From: Drosophila miranda
Lineage: Eukaryota > Arthropoda > Insecta > Diptera > Drosophilidae
NCBI RefSeq assembly: GCF_003369915.1
Contig: NC_046675.1
Location: forward strand, 28,644,001 to 28,708,000
Length of the DNA: 64,000 bases
Direction: 5' to 3'
Program-made: the position numbers and the translations under genes
Shown: positions 37,054 to 49,400 of the stretch, piece by piece
How the letters are laid out: the number at the start of each line of letters is the position of its first letter
Numbering within the stretch: the first letter of the stretch is position 1
The notes under the pieces: model-generated
Database searches by the model: none
The model's input: only the letters and a program-made list of their open reading frames with translations
What the model was told of the DNA's origin: nothing

Positions 37054-37803
37054 TTACGCTGCCGTCGCTCCTTTGTATCCACGCGCCACCAGAAAGTGCT
37101 CGGCAGAATCCCCTCGACTGGCGCGAGGCTTCACACGCTTCACCTTCTCGTAGAACTTTAACATGTTCCTCTCCAGCTTGGGCACATCTCCATTGTCCCA
37201 CACCTTGACCACCAGATTAGCCTGCGGGGCGGACATGGCCAGAGCAAAACGCAAGACCTCGTAGCAGAGATTCGTGATGCTCTCTTGGTCCAGCATTCGG
37301 ACGCCCGTGGCATTGGGAGCCATGTCGGAGAGGACACAGTTCACCTGACGGCCAGCCAGTGCTTCTCTCAGACGTTGCTGTGACAGGGGGGTGGTAAAAT
37401 CCATGCCGCCATATATGGTAGCACCCGGCACGGCATGAAAATGCAACAGGTCGATGCTGAATACTGCCCCAACTGGCGCCCGCTCCATTTTCCCATGTGC
37501 ATTGGTCCGCTCTACGGCCACCTGGGTCCAACTGCCTGGGGCAGCTCCACAGTCCAGGACAGCATCGCCTGGCTTCAGGATTTTGTATTTGTCGTCAATT
37601 TCCAGCAGTTTGAAGGCGCTCCGGCAGCGATAGTTCATCATGCGGGCCTTCTCCACATAGGGATCGGCCAGCTGCCGTGTCAGCCACTCCTGTGAGCTCT
37701 TGCTCTTGCCCTTGAGGTTGCGCGGCTGCTGTTTGGCATATTTTCCCACGTTATCCGTACGAAAAAGGCGTTTATATAAATAATTACTTAAAAGCGGCCG
37801 CAT
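37054..37803 (-). CDS. CG11447: Mitochondrial rRNA 2'-O-ribose methyltransferase (FtsJ/RrmJ family, MRM2-like)
   Basis: An S-adenosylmethionine-dependent enzyme that methylates a ribose in the large mitochondrial rRNA. It is intronless. I chose the ATG at 37803 (MRPLLSNYLYKRLFRTDNVGKYAKQ, a basic presequence-like start), giving 249 residues. An in-frame ATG at 37836 lies inside a DRE promoter element and is less likely. The FtsJ K-D-K-E tetrad is visible: Lys in RCRSAFKLLEID, Asp in LSDMAPN, Lys in NLVVKVWD, and Glu in SRGDSAEHFLVARG. The SAM-binding loop is LDCGAAPGSWTQ. The gene is convergent with the carboxypeptidase. The gene number is from memory. Confidence 0.9.
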   Translation of the reverse strand: MRPLLSNYLYKRLFRTDNVGKYAKQQPRNLKGKSKSSQEWLTRQLADPYVEKARMMNYRCRSAFKLLEIDDKYKILKPGDAVLDCGAAPGSWTQVAVERTNAHGKMERAPVGAVFSIDLLHFHAVPGATIYGGMDFTTPLSQQRLREALAGRQVNCVLSDMAPNATGVRMLDQESITNLCYEVLRFALAMSAPQANLVVKVWDNGDVPKLERNMLKFYEKVKRVKPRASRGDSAEHFLVARGYKGATAA

Positions 37804-37820
37804 TCTGTAGTGTATCGACC

Positions 37821-37828
37821 TATCGATA
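37821..37828. promoter_or_regulatory. DRE (TATCGATA) at the methyltransferase promoter
   Basis: A perfect DREF-site octamer lies 18 bp upstream of the chosen start codon and overlaps the alternative upstream ATG. DREs are common in promoters of housekeeping and mitochondrial genes in flies, which fits the product. Confidence 0.65.
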
Positions 37829-38343
37829 GATCTCATCAGCTAGTACCGATGCTACCACAAAATGAGGAGGTTTTTGTTGACCTCTTTTTTTTAAGCCTTG
37901 TTTTACAAACATTGAATTAAAAGGATTATTTAAAATGATTCAATCTTACAGAAAATGTACCCATCAATCGTAAAAAATTATGCTTTTAAAGCTGAGAGTC
38001 TTAGCTAGCTAGTAATATGAAACCGAATATAAAAATCGAGTAATATGACTTCCGCCCAATTCGTTCCATTTATCGCACGAACGAGCCGATATTTCTGCAA
38101 GACATCGATGAATAACAAATGTCGCTGGTATTCTGATTTAACGAAAACAGAAAATAAGTGTGAATGCTCAAAATTCAGAAAATTAGTTCCTTTGATGAAT
38201 ATATCCAACAAAATGATTCCCATTAGCATTTTCTGCAGTCCAAAAAATATCGCCCACAAATATATTGTCACGAAAAATATGTATCGATATATTTAAATAT
38301 CAATAATTTGACATCCCTACTTCCATCAAAGCCCAAAATTAAA

Positions 38344-38350
38344 TATAAAA
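38344..38350 (+). promoter_or_regulatory. alphaTub84B: TATA box of alphaTub84B
   Basis: TATAAAA about 155 bp upstream of the tubulin start codon. Transcription is expected to begin near 38370-38380, in the TTCGTTCAATC stretch. Confidence 0.65.
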
Positions 38351-38502
38351 CGCACGCGCTGCGCCTTTTCGTTCAATCGTTTATGTTTGTGAAGCCTCAT
38401 AGCCGGCAGTTCGAACGTAGCGTTTTCCAAGTCAGTACTAAATCACTAGTTTTGTGAATTGCCTGTTTTCGTGTTTGAAAGTAAAGTAGAAAAAAACTCA
38501 AT

Positions 38503-40326
<1,824 letters not shown>

Positions 40327-40546
40327 ACACTTCACACATCCGCACAGCCGGGGCGTCACTGGTGGCCGGGGGCCCAGCCTTCGTCGAAACCAGTGTATAC
40401 GCCCAAAAACGAAGAAACTGGACTGCAACACAAGACACGCTAACAAGAAACAGAAGAAGAAAGAATAACCCAAAAAGTATTCAACACCAAGACAGACAAC
40501 TCGTATAGTGGAGATGCAAAAAGAAAAGCGATAAATTGTGTACAAG

Positions 40547-40552
40547 AATAAA
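40547..40552 (+). terminator. alphaTub84B: Polyadenylation signal, alphaTub84B
   Basis: AATAAA about 220 bases after the stop codon of the tubulin gene. Confidence 0.65.
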
Positions 40553-42637
40553 ATCGGCTGAACGCAGTCTGGACAGCAAAACAAAATCTCTCTCGTTGTT
40601 TTTCTTTTCCCATCTTTTTTCTTTTCAAACTTTTCCAGCAGCAGAGTTCACTGAACGGAGGAGCTATAATTACGTGAAAGCGGACCAGCCACCGCTCTCT
40701 GGGTCTAATAATAGTGGCGCTTTCTAATTTGCTCCATTTCATGCTGCATGGGGCAAGTACAGACTGTACACCAGGACAGGGTGCGGCAAGCACTTACTGT
40801 TGCAGCAGGGGGCAGCTGAATTCCTAGGGGGAAGAGTGCGTACATATATCGATCCTGCAGTCGCCTGATGAGTCATTCATTTGAGGAGGCCGCATGGGCG
40901 AAGTTAGTGTGGGCCGTGGAAGCATAATAATGGTCGTCGTCATAACGACGCCAACACAGCAAAATCATGCGATGACATCATTTCCTAACTGATATACACA
41001 CAGATGTACATACTGGTATGCCGCGCAAATGTGCGTGTGCCTTATATGGGGGTTGCTTTTCCAAAAACAAAATTGAAGCCTAGGTAAACCGGCTTGTTGT
41101 TGTAAAGGCCCCCAACCTCTGCCTGCGCTGCGGCATTTTCGAGAAGCAGACCGGCAGCTGCTGCAGATGTTATTGAATTTCCAGAAATACATAAGAAATG
41201 GGCAGGAAATGCAAGAAAAGGGCCACCCAGGCCACTCTCATGCACATACACATACATATGTATGTACATACATACATATATACAACAGCCGGCAGAGACC
41301 GGCGACCTCGATTGAGGTTATGTGTAATGCCATTTACTGCAGATGTGCAAAGAAAAGCGATTTCCTCTTCTTTGAGACAGGTAAATTACCCAGGACTAAT
41401 CCTGTCGTAAAATTCACTGAAAATTCAAGGTTTTAAGCCGAATTTCAGGCGGTATTACCAGCAAATGAAGCTGGTCCAGCCGAAATCGAGTAGCAGCTGC
41501 TGGCTTTGTGAAGCCAGAGCCAACAAAACAGATTGCGATGCGAGACCATATTTGTGCATAGACTTGAGGGGCCAACCCAACGCATTCAATGATGACGACA
41601 AGCTCCAACACCAAGCTTAATGCTGGTGCGGAATAAGTTGTGTGGGATGCCAGTTGGCGCATTCACACATCAAGGCCCCACACCCACCATTCAAACGCTT
41701 GAATGAGTTTTTCCAACAACAAAATGTTTGATCAATAAAAGAAATGGTAAATAAAAATGAAAATGCGAATATTTCGACTGTTTAATACATGCATAGATAA
41801 ATAAGTACATATGCATGTACATATAAATACATACATATGTATGCTCTCTTGAGCCGCCGACCTGGTTTCGCAATGGGCAAGAGTGAGACAACAAGATGTG
41901 CTCAGTTTTTATACACGGTACTCGAAGAGTATAGGGGTATATTATATTGGTGGTGTAACACCCAGAAGGAAGAGTTTCCCACCCATAAAGTGTATATATT
42001 CTTGATCAGCATAAATAGCCAAATCGATATTTCAATATCAGTCTGTCCGTCTGTCTGACTTGATGAGCGCTTTGATCTCAGAGACTATTAGAGATGAATC
42101 ACCCATCCAAAAATTCAAAATTTCGATTAATTGCATAAATCAAAAGAGTACTTATATATTAACTGAATACGGGGTATAAAGTAAGCCCGCGGTCCTTGCC
42201 GAATATTTCTACCATGACATTTTTTTAACGATGTGGCATCGCCAAAATTTGTTTTGAATAAATACGAAGGCGGTTTGATAAGTACTAAGCCTACAAGAAA
42301 AAAAAGAACATTGTTGGAAGAGTGGCGGTTTTTTTCTCAACAGTAAGACAGTCTCACGTTGCACTTGTTGTCCGGAGTAAGCAAACGCGAGCTAAGAACC
42401 ACGCGGTCTTTTGAGATGCCAGAAATTTCGACAGTATACAGGAATGTACTACACAGTACTACTCTTTTGCGATACTGGCACCATCTGGCGGTGAAGCTAA
42501 GTACTTATCGGACCAACCTCAAAAATCTAGTTCCTGTAAACATCAACACTGACATGAGCTAAGCTACCTAAATCATTTTCAAATAAACTAAAAATAAACA
42601 GTAACTAACTCAACAAATATTTCTACAAAATACAATC
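40553..42637. other. Intergenic region between alphaTub84B and e(y)2b
   Basis: No coding sequence is supported. It contains runs of CATA/TATG repeats (41250-41280, 41800-41845), a dispersed-repeat fragment at about 41911-42180, and the e(y)2b promoter at its right end. Confidence 0.55.
41911..42180. repeat. Fragment of a dispersed repeat
   Basis: The stretch starts TATACACGGTACTCGAAGAG and contains, in order, a TAACACCCAGAAGGAAGAGTT-like block, TATATATTCTTGATCAGCATAAATAGCC, a run of GTCTGTCCGTCTGTCTG, a GATCTCAGAGACTAT block and a TATACGGGGTATA-like end. This order of short blocks is a familiar signature of repeats scattered through Drosophila intergenic DNA, especially in obscura-type genomes. 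No ORF is left. I cannot assign the family without a library search. Confidence 0.6.
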
Positions 42638-43068
42638 ATGTCGTCGAGCAAGGAAACTGGCACGGATGCCCAGGCAAAGGAAGATGTGAAACTAACAAAC
42701 TACGAAAGCGTCGCGTAAGTTTTGTGAATACGTATTAAGATTAGATTGTTCTACATTTGAACAAAACCTCGGTAGCCTGAAGGACCTTTTGCAGACACGT
42801 CTTGATGAATGCGGCTGGCGTAAACAAGTTGAACAAAATATACGAGAAATAATCGAGGCAAAAGAGCGAGACATGCAGACCATAACAAGCGAGGAACTGG
42901 CAGACGAGATTGCGCCGCAAGTAGGTGCTTATACCATTAGATTATGTTCTATATAATCATTCTTATATTTCTTTTGCACAGGCCCGTGCCATGGTCCCCG
43001 AGTATGTGCGCAAAGAGATGTTGTTACGCGTGCGCGAGGCCTTGGAGTCGTCGCTGCCTCGAAAGTAA
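42638..43068 (+). CDS. e(y)2b: ENY2-family protein (SAGA DUB module / TREX-2 subunit), testis-type paralogue
   Basis: A small all-helical adaptor of the SAGA histone-deubiquitinase module and the mRNA-export TREX-2 complex. Three exons: 42638-42714, 42776-42920 and 42982-43068, giving 102 residues. The core matches ENY2 along its length: LKDLLQTRLDECGWRKQVEQNIREII, then ITSEELADEIAPQARAMVPEYVRKEMLLRVREAL. The N-terminal 25 residues are specific. The name e(y)2b is chosen over the X-linked e(y)2 because of its introns, its divergence and its place next to 84B genes. The two polyadenylation signals start at 43207 and 43211. The gene is convergent with Alh. Confidence 0.85.
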
Positions 43069-43206
43069 AGACCAATAGTGAAATGTAGTCGTATATTCTT
43101 AAATTCTAGCACATGTGTTCCGTCGTTTATTATCTCGTATTTAAGTAGATATTTACATGCTTAGGCTAATTATGAAACTGCGCCACTAGTTGTACAATAT
43201 GTATGT

Positions 43207-43216
43207 AATAAATAAA
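43207..43216 (+). terminator. e(y)2b: Overlapping polyadenylation signals, e(y)2b
   Basis: AATAAATAAA gives two overlapping AATAAA hexamers about 140 bases after the stop codon. On the opposite strand an AATAAA at 43131-43126 could end Alh, so the two 3' UTRs probably overlap. Confidence 0.6.
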
Positions 43217-43451
43217 CAGCCTAATTTTAATGTAATTAGAATACGTTGTTGCTATATGTTCATGTTGTTATCGGTATGATTGGCTAAAACAAAATTTGTG
43301 TGCTTGCTTTTTAGGGGGTAGGGTGGGGTGGCAGTGGGGTAAATTAGGAACGCGGTTTGGGCTCTTTCTTTCGTTGAATTGTTCTACAAACAAATTATAA
43401 GGCTACATTTTAGGTAATAATTTCGTCATTTTCTTCATTATTCACTCTTTT

Positions 43452-46400
43452 TTACTTATTCAATAGCGAGTCAATTGAAAAGTCTTTGAATTTGGCGTTG
43501 GAATCATCGTTAAATAGCTGTGGTAGCTGTTGCTGCTGCTGCAGTTTTTCCCTTGTTTGTTGTTCATGTTTTTCTTCATCCGGAACAACTATTGTCGTTG
43601 TTGTTCCATTGTCCGTTGTTGTTGTTGTTGGCAGCATTTTCATTAGTTTATTCCGTGGTTTTCGCAGAAATTTAGTGTTTATTTGAAATTTTTGTGGTTT
43701 GTGATTCGGTTGGGCTTTTAAAAGCGTGGGTGTGGTTGCGGTCGCTATTGCTGTGGTAGCTATTGATGCGATTGTGTTTGTTGTGGGTACTAATTGGATT
43801 GTATTGCGATAATTCTGACGCCAGCTACGCAGTTCTGTGCTCGGCGATTTCTCAACTTTCTGGCTGCCTGTTGGAGTTGGCGCCTCTGCTCCTCCTGTTG
43901 CTGGTGTTGCTGTTATGGTGGCTGCTGATAAGGCATTGGGTCCAAAGCATTTTAGAAAATTCTGTACATGCAACAAGCTCTCATTCTCGTCCTTATGCTT
44001 CGGCCTTCGTTGTTTGTCCTCGTTCTCATCCTCAGCCTCATAGTCTACCGAAGATTCCTGCTGTGGCGATGAAGAGGAAAACGTGGAAGAGCTGCTGCTG
44101 GTGCTGCTGAGCTGTAATTTTGAGTTTTTGTTAGTTAATTTTTGTTGTTATCATTCGGATTGATTTTTCGGCTTTACTCACATCATCATCATTTTTATCG
44201 CGCAGTTGCTGAAAGCTAAGTGCCTCCGCTGGCTTCGGCTTGCTGTAGTAGGGCATCGTCTTCTGTGGCAATAATTTTCTGTTGCTGTTGCTGTTGCAGC
44301 CTCCGCGTCTGGCCAGTATCGGTTTCTTTTTCGGCTGCGGCTTCTGCTTCTGGTGCATTTGCTCACGGTATGACTTTCAGCTGGTTTTGGCGAGGTTATC
44401 GTCGCGCCTTAGCTGGGACTGCAAAACAGAGAAACACCCAAATATGAGTTGCATTCCAAGAGGGGTTCCACATATCGTATGGGGTTCTTTTTGTATACAG
44501 TAACGATTATCATAGTCTTCTCTTTCATCCTGGCACACAAAAAACCACATAGAATTTTGGTGCTATCAGCCGTGAAATGAGATATTTATAATGCAAAAAG
44601 GGATGGGGGCTAAGCGGATGGATACGATTTATGTGTGCGTGTGTTTAGAAATTTCTTTGGGGCAATGACTGATTGATTGATTGAATGACTGTTTGTTTGA
44701 TTCGCAATGAATGCAAGAGATGTGGGGCACATATGAATCATGAGCATAAAATCAAAATTAATGAAAATTGGACAAAGCCTCGGGGGATGCATGGTTTTTA
44801 GAGACACACACACAACACACACAGAGTTACAGACACACACACATACAGGCGCGCACGCACACAACTACCTGATGATGCGTGCTGTAGAGCGCCGCGTGAT
44901 GCGCCGCATAGGAGGAGGTGGAAGTGGTGGTGGTGCTACTTAAATCGCCCAGGCCAAGGTTAACGCCATGGCCAATGCCGCCAACGCCAACTCCGCCCAC
45001 GCGGAGTGGCATGCCCACTGTTGTTGTAAATGTAGTTGTTGTTGTTGTTGTTGATGTTGCACCAGCTAGAGCTGTCGCTGACCCACCTCGTCCAATATTG
45101 CCACCAGCCGCCGCCGCCACTCCGCCAGCACCGCCCATGCCCATGCCCACGCCCACACCCACACCGAGCATATGGGCGGCGGCAACAGCGGCGCTGGCAT
45201 GATGCGACGACGACGACTGTTGCTGTTGATGCTGCTGCTGCAAATGCTGCTGTACGACTTGTTGTTGCGAAGGATGTGAGTGCTGCTGCTGCTGCTGGTT
45301 CTGGGAGGGATGTTGATGGAGGTTGTTGCCTACGCTGCCGCTACCACTGTTGCTGTTGTTGTATGCTGCATGGACCGCAGAGACGTGTCTATAGGGAACA
45401 GAAAAGAGATTACGAATTAGAGATATCTTTTGTTACCACTTGTCGGGGTGGTGGACACTCACCTCAATCCCAGGCTGGCTGCATTGCTCATTGTTCCGCT
45501 CAGAGACATGGGGGTGGTTGTGCCCGAGCTGACATTCGAGGAGGATGTTGCTACTCCGCCTGCTCCTCCTGCCACGCCAGGATTATTGCTCATGTTGCCA
45601 TTGTTGTTGCTGCCACCGCCCGTTGCCGTGCCCGTGCCCCGATAGTCCAGTACACCGCTGGAGCTCGCCGGCGCCACAGTGGGGCGATTGTTAACCATTG
45701 TGGGTGTGGTCGTATTGATAGCTGTGGTAGCCAGGGAGACGGCTGCCGCTATTGTTGTTGCCGCATTAAGGGCACTCATGTTGGAAGCTGCTAATGTGGA
45801 AAGGACAGAAGTTGTACAAGTTGTTGATGATGTTGCTGTTGTTGTTGTTGTTGAAGTAGAAGTAGAAGAAGTTGTGGTTGCAGCTGTAAAGCATTTTTTG
45901 TTTTTGTTAGATTGTGAGTATCGGTATCCGCCCCCTCCCCCATTTGTTGTGACCATCTTCACCCAAAAATATATTAGTTTGTGTGTGTGCGCGTGTGTAT
46001 GTGAGTATGTTGGTGGTTGCGGTAATGGTGTGGCATGCAACACAACAAACTTATCAAAAAACTCAAATCGGGAGAGTATAGAGAGAGAGAGAGTAACATT
46101 AACCAAAAGAAACAGGATCTCAATGCTCTTTGAATCTTTTTTTGCACAGAAAATATTAGTTGGCAGCACCAACCAGCCAGTGCTGGAAAGCTTGTTTGAA
46201 CTTAGAGAAATAAATTTTGAATTTGTTTTGTTTTTAAACATTTTATTCATTTTTAAAATAAATAAAATCGAAATGATTAGTTATTAAGTATAGATACATA
46301 TACTCGTAAATATATTGGTGTAAAAAGGTAATATAATGTATAACTATAAATAACTTAAGAGTGTTTTATGGCAAAGAAAAATGCATTTAAATGAGGCAAT

Positions 46401-49400
46401 TATCTGATCATATCTTGACTATGTTATGCAGTGTAGGTAGATGTTATATACATTTTAATATGAAGTTTGACTGTTAACTTAGGAATAACTCGAATAACTT
46501 AAGACTATACATATCTATTGATTCAGGTGCATTTTGTATGTAAAACGGATACGAACAACAGACAAAGAAATTATAAACAAGTATTCCAATAATAAACGTA
46601 TCAATTTGGTCTTTTATCAGGGGCTGTGTGTGGGTGTGTGTTTGTAGGATGGATGGATGGCTTGGCACGGCGATCCTCCTCTAGTGCTATGTGCCGTGTG
46701 TCATATGTGTGTGTGTGTTTGTGTGCGTGCGTGTGTACCGACTCCAAGTGCAATCGAGATCGGACATTGTATTGTTATGCCTTCTCTACTTACCATGCGC
46801 CTCGGACTTGTTGGCGATCGGATTCAGCGGTATCTGCAGGCGGGCATTTACCGCCAGCAAATGATCACGTCGCGCTATCAGGCTGGTCACATGCTCCTCC
46901 AAGCGCAGATTCTCACTCTGCAGCTGATGCAAGCAATTTAACAGGGAAGCAACTGCAATTAGGAGGGGATTTATACAGATTAGAAATTCGCTACAGGGCA
47001 TCCTCAATGCGACTCATACTCACTGTCAAAATGCTGCGCCTGCTCCATGAGAAACTGTGAGCCCTGTTCCCATTGGCGCTCCAGCAGCTGCTCTAAGCTT
47101 TGGGGTATCGACATATTGCTATTCATTCCGCCACCGCTAAACATTGATTGCAGTGGATTCGGTGCCGGTGCGGCATTCATGGAGGCGGTGCTGGTATTAT
47201 TTCGCTGTGAAAAAGAGATGAAATATCTTCTTATAAAACTTTTCGACAAAAAGATAAGTTGACAGCCCTGTGCGAGCAGTGCTGCAAAACGTACCTGTTT
47301 GCCAGGGAATGGCACTCCCGCGCATTGCGAACTCATGGCATCACTCGTGTAGATGGCATGATCCTGCACTTCCATGTGCAGCTGCTCCGACAGCTTCTGG
47401 GCCACACTGCTATTGGGATTCACATGATTCCCCAGCATGTGGGTGGCCGTGTGCGCTATGATCGAACTCGCCGACGCTCCGGACGCTGCTGCCGGTGTTG
47501 CCGGCGGCGTGGGGGTACTAATCGGACCACTCGATGAGCTACTGCTGGCAGCTCCATTTTGCAGGATGCGCACATCCTTGAGATCTGGCTGATGCTGGAC
47601 GTTTGTGGCAGCTGCTGCGGCCACCGTTGCTGCTTGTGCTGCCGCCGCTGCTGCCGCAGCTATCGTCGTGTCCTTGGCCTTGCGTCCACGCTTGCGTACA
47701 TTTCCAGGCTGGGGAGCGGCTACAGCCACAGCTGTGGCACTCAATACTGCTGTCGTATGCAACTGCGTTGCGCCACCAATCTCGGATCCTGGCGAACTGG
47801 GCGGCGAGTCCTTGATGGAGCTTACCGGCAGCATGGCCACATCCATGAGCTGGTGCTGCGTCTGACTCTCGTACGAGAACTTGAGACCACCCACAAGGGG
47901 CATAATCGATTGGCTCGACTGCTGACTCGTCAGCGTTGTTGTGCTTGGCAGTGATGATGTCGTTGCGGCCGATGTCGTTGCAAGATCCGGAGTTCTGTTC
48001 GATTTCGTTATCGTTGTTGTTGTCGTGGAGGTGGAAGAAGGATTGGTAGGAATCGAATTAGTGAATTGTAATATTTCTAGATCTTCATGCTGATTCTGCT
48101 GTTGTGACTGCTGCTGTTGCTGTGGCTGTTGCAAATGCAAAAAGTTTGCCTGAATTGGAGCTGTGGCTGTGGCTGGGACTGATGCTGAGGAGGAGGGTGA
48201 GGCAGAGGTTAGATTTGTGGGGGATGTGGTTCTAGCAGGGATTATTGGTGCATATGTCTGTGGTGGTTGCTGCTGTTGCTGTTGCTGCTGTTGGAACAAT
48301 TGCGTCTGCTGTGCACGCAGCATTTTCTTATTCAAAGGCTTGGTGGTGCCACCGCCATTGCTGCTGCTTCCGCCATAGTTCCCATCCGGAGTTGTGGTTC
48401 CCTTGCCAGTTGGCGTGCTCGTGCTCGTGCTCGTGCTCGTGTTCCCCACTCTGTAACCCACTGACGGCACACTCGTTGACATATTGACGGGGGAGTCCAA
48501 AAGGTTTACGACAGGGACACTGGAGGCACCCCCACTCGAGGACATGGACGAGGACGAAGTGGAGGATGAGCTCGAGGATGAGGTCTGATCGCCATTATGA
48601 TTGCTATGCAGTAGGAGGCTGTTACTGCTGTTGCGCGTGCTTCGACTGTTTGGAGGAGTCGGTGTCGTTGTGGGTGCCACGGCGGGTGGCGAATCTATCG
48701 AGGACTGCGAGGAGGAGAGCGTCAGCACCACTGGCGATGCAATGCCTCCAGGCAGACCAGCAGCACTTGGCGATTGATGAGGCGAACTATGACGACTATG
48801 CTTCTCCGCTATGGCTGTTGTTGCTGCTGCAGCTGCAACATTGCCTGTTGCCGATGCTACTCCCGGGGCATTGGTTTCGTTTTTATTGAGTGCCGCTCCA
48901 CGCTTTTTACCCGAACGTCCACCTGATGTGGCTTTGGTGTTCGATGCGTTGCTGACAGAGCTACTGACGGGTGCGATGGGGGTGGTCAAAGAGGTGCCGC
49001 CTACGCTGGCGGCAGTGTGCAACGATTGCAGCGACGTCAGATGCTGTTGCTGCCCCTGTGTTGGATGGTTTGGGGGGACAACATTCGTGTGGTGGTGGTT
49101 CTGCGAGTGATGATGATGATGGTGATGATGACTACTCGTGCTACTGCTCTCACCAGAGCGCGATCTACTTGTGTGGTGTGGGTGGGGGTGTGGGATTCGA
49201 CATTGTGATGTGATTTTGTGTTATGGGAAGACATTAAGCAAATCGATTGAGAGATAGAGATTGGAAGAGAAAAGAGAATTTTGTTTATAGATCGCAGCTT
49301 TATGTTTTTTTAAATGAAACACAAAAAAGTGCTGCCGCCGCCCGTTCGGAACCAAAAAACCAAGCAAAATAAACATCAGCCCAGTCCAGCGTCCCCGATG

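Noticed and set aside
42250-42310. Possible DNA-transposon end (CGAAGGCGGTTTGATAAGTACT)
   Set aside because: It faintly resembles mariner-type termini, but no second inverted end, target duplication or transposase remnant is visible nearby.
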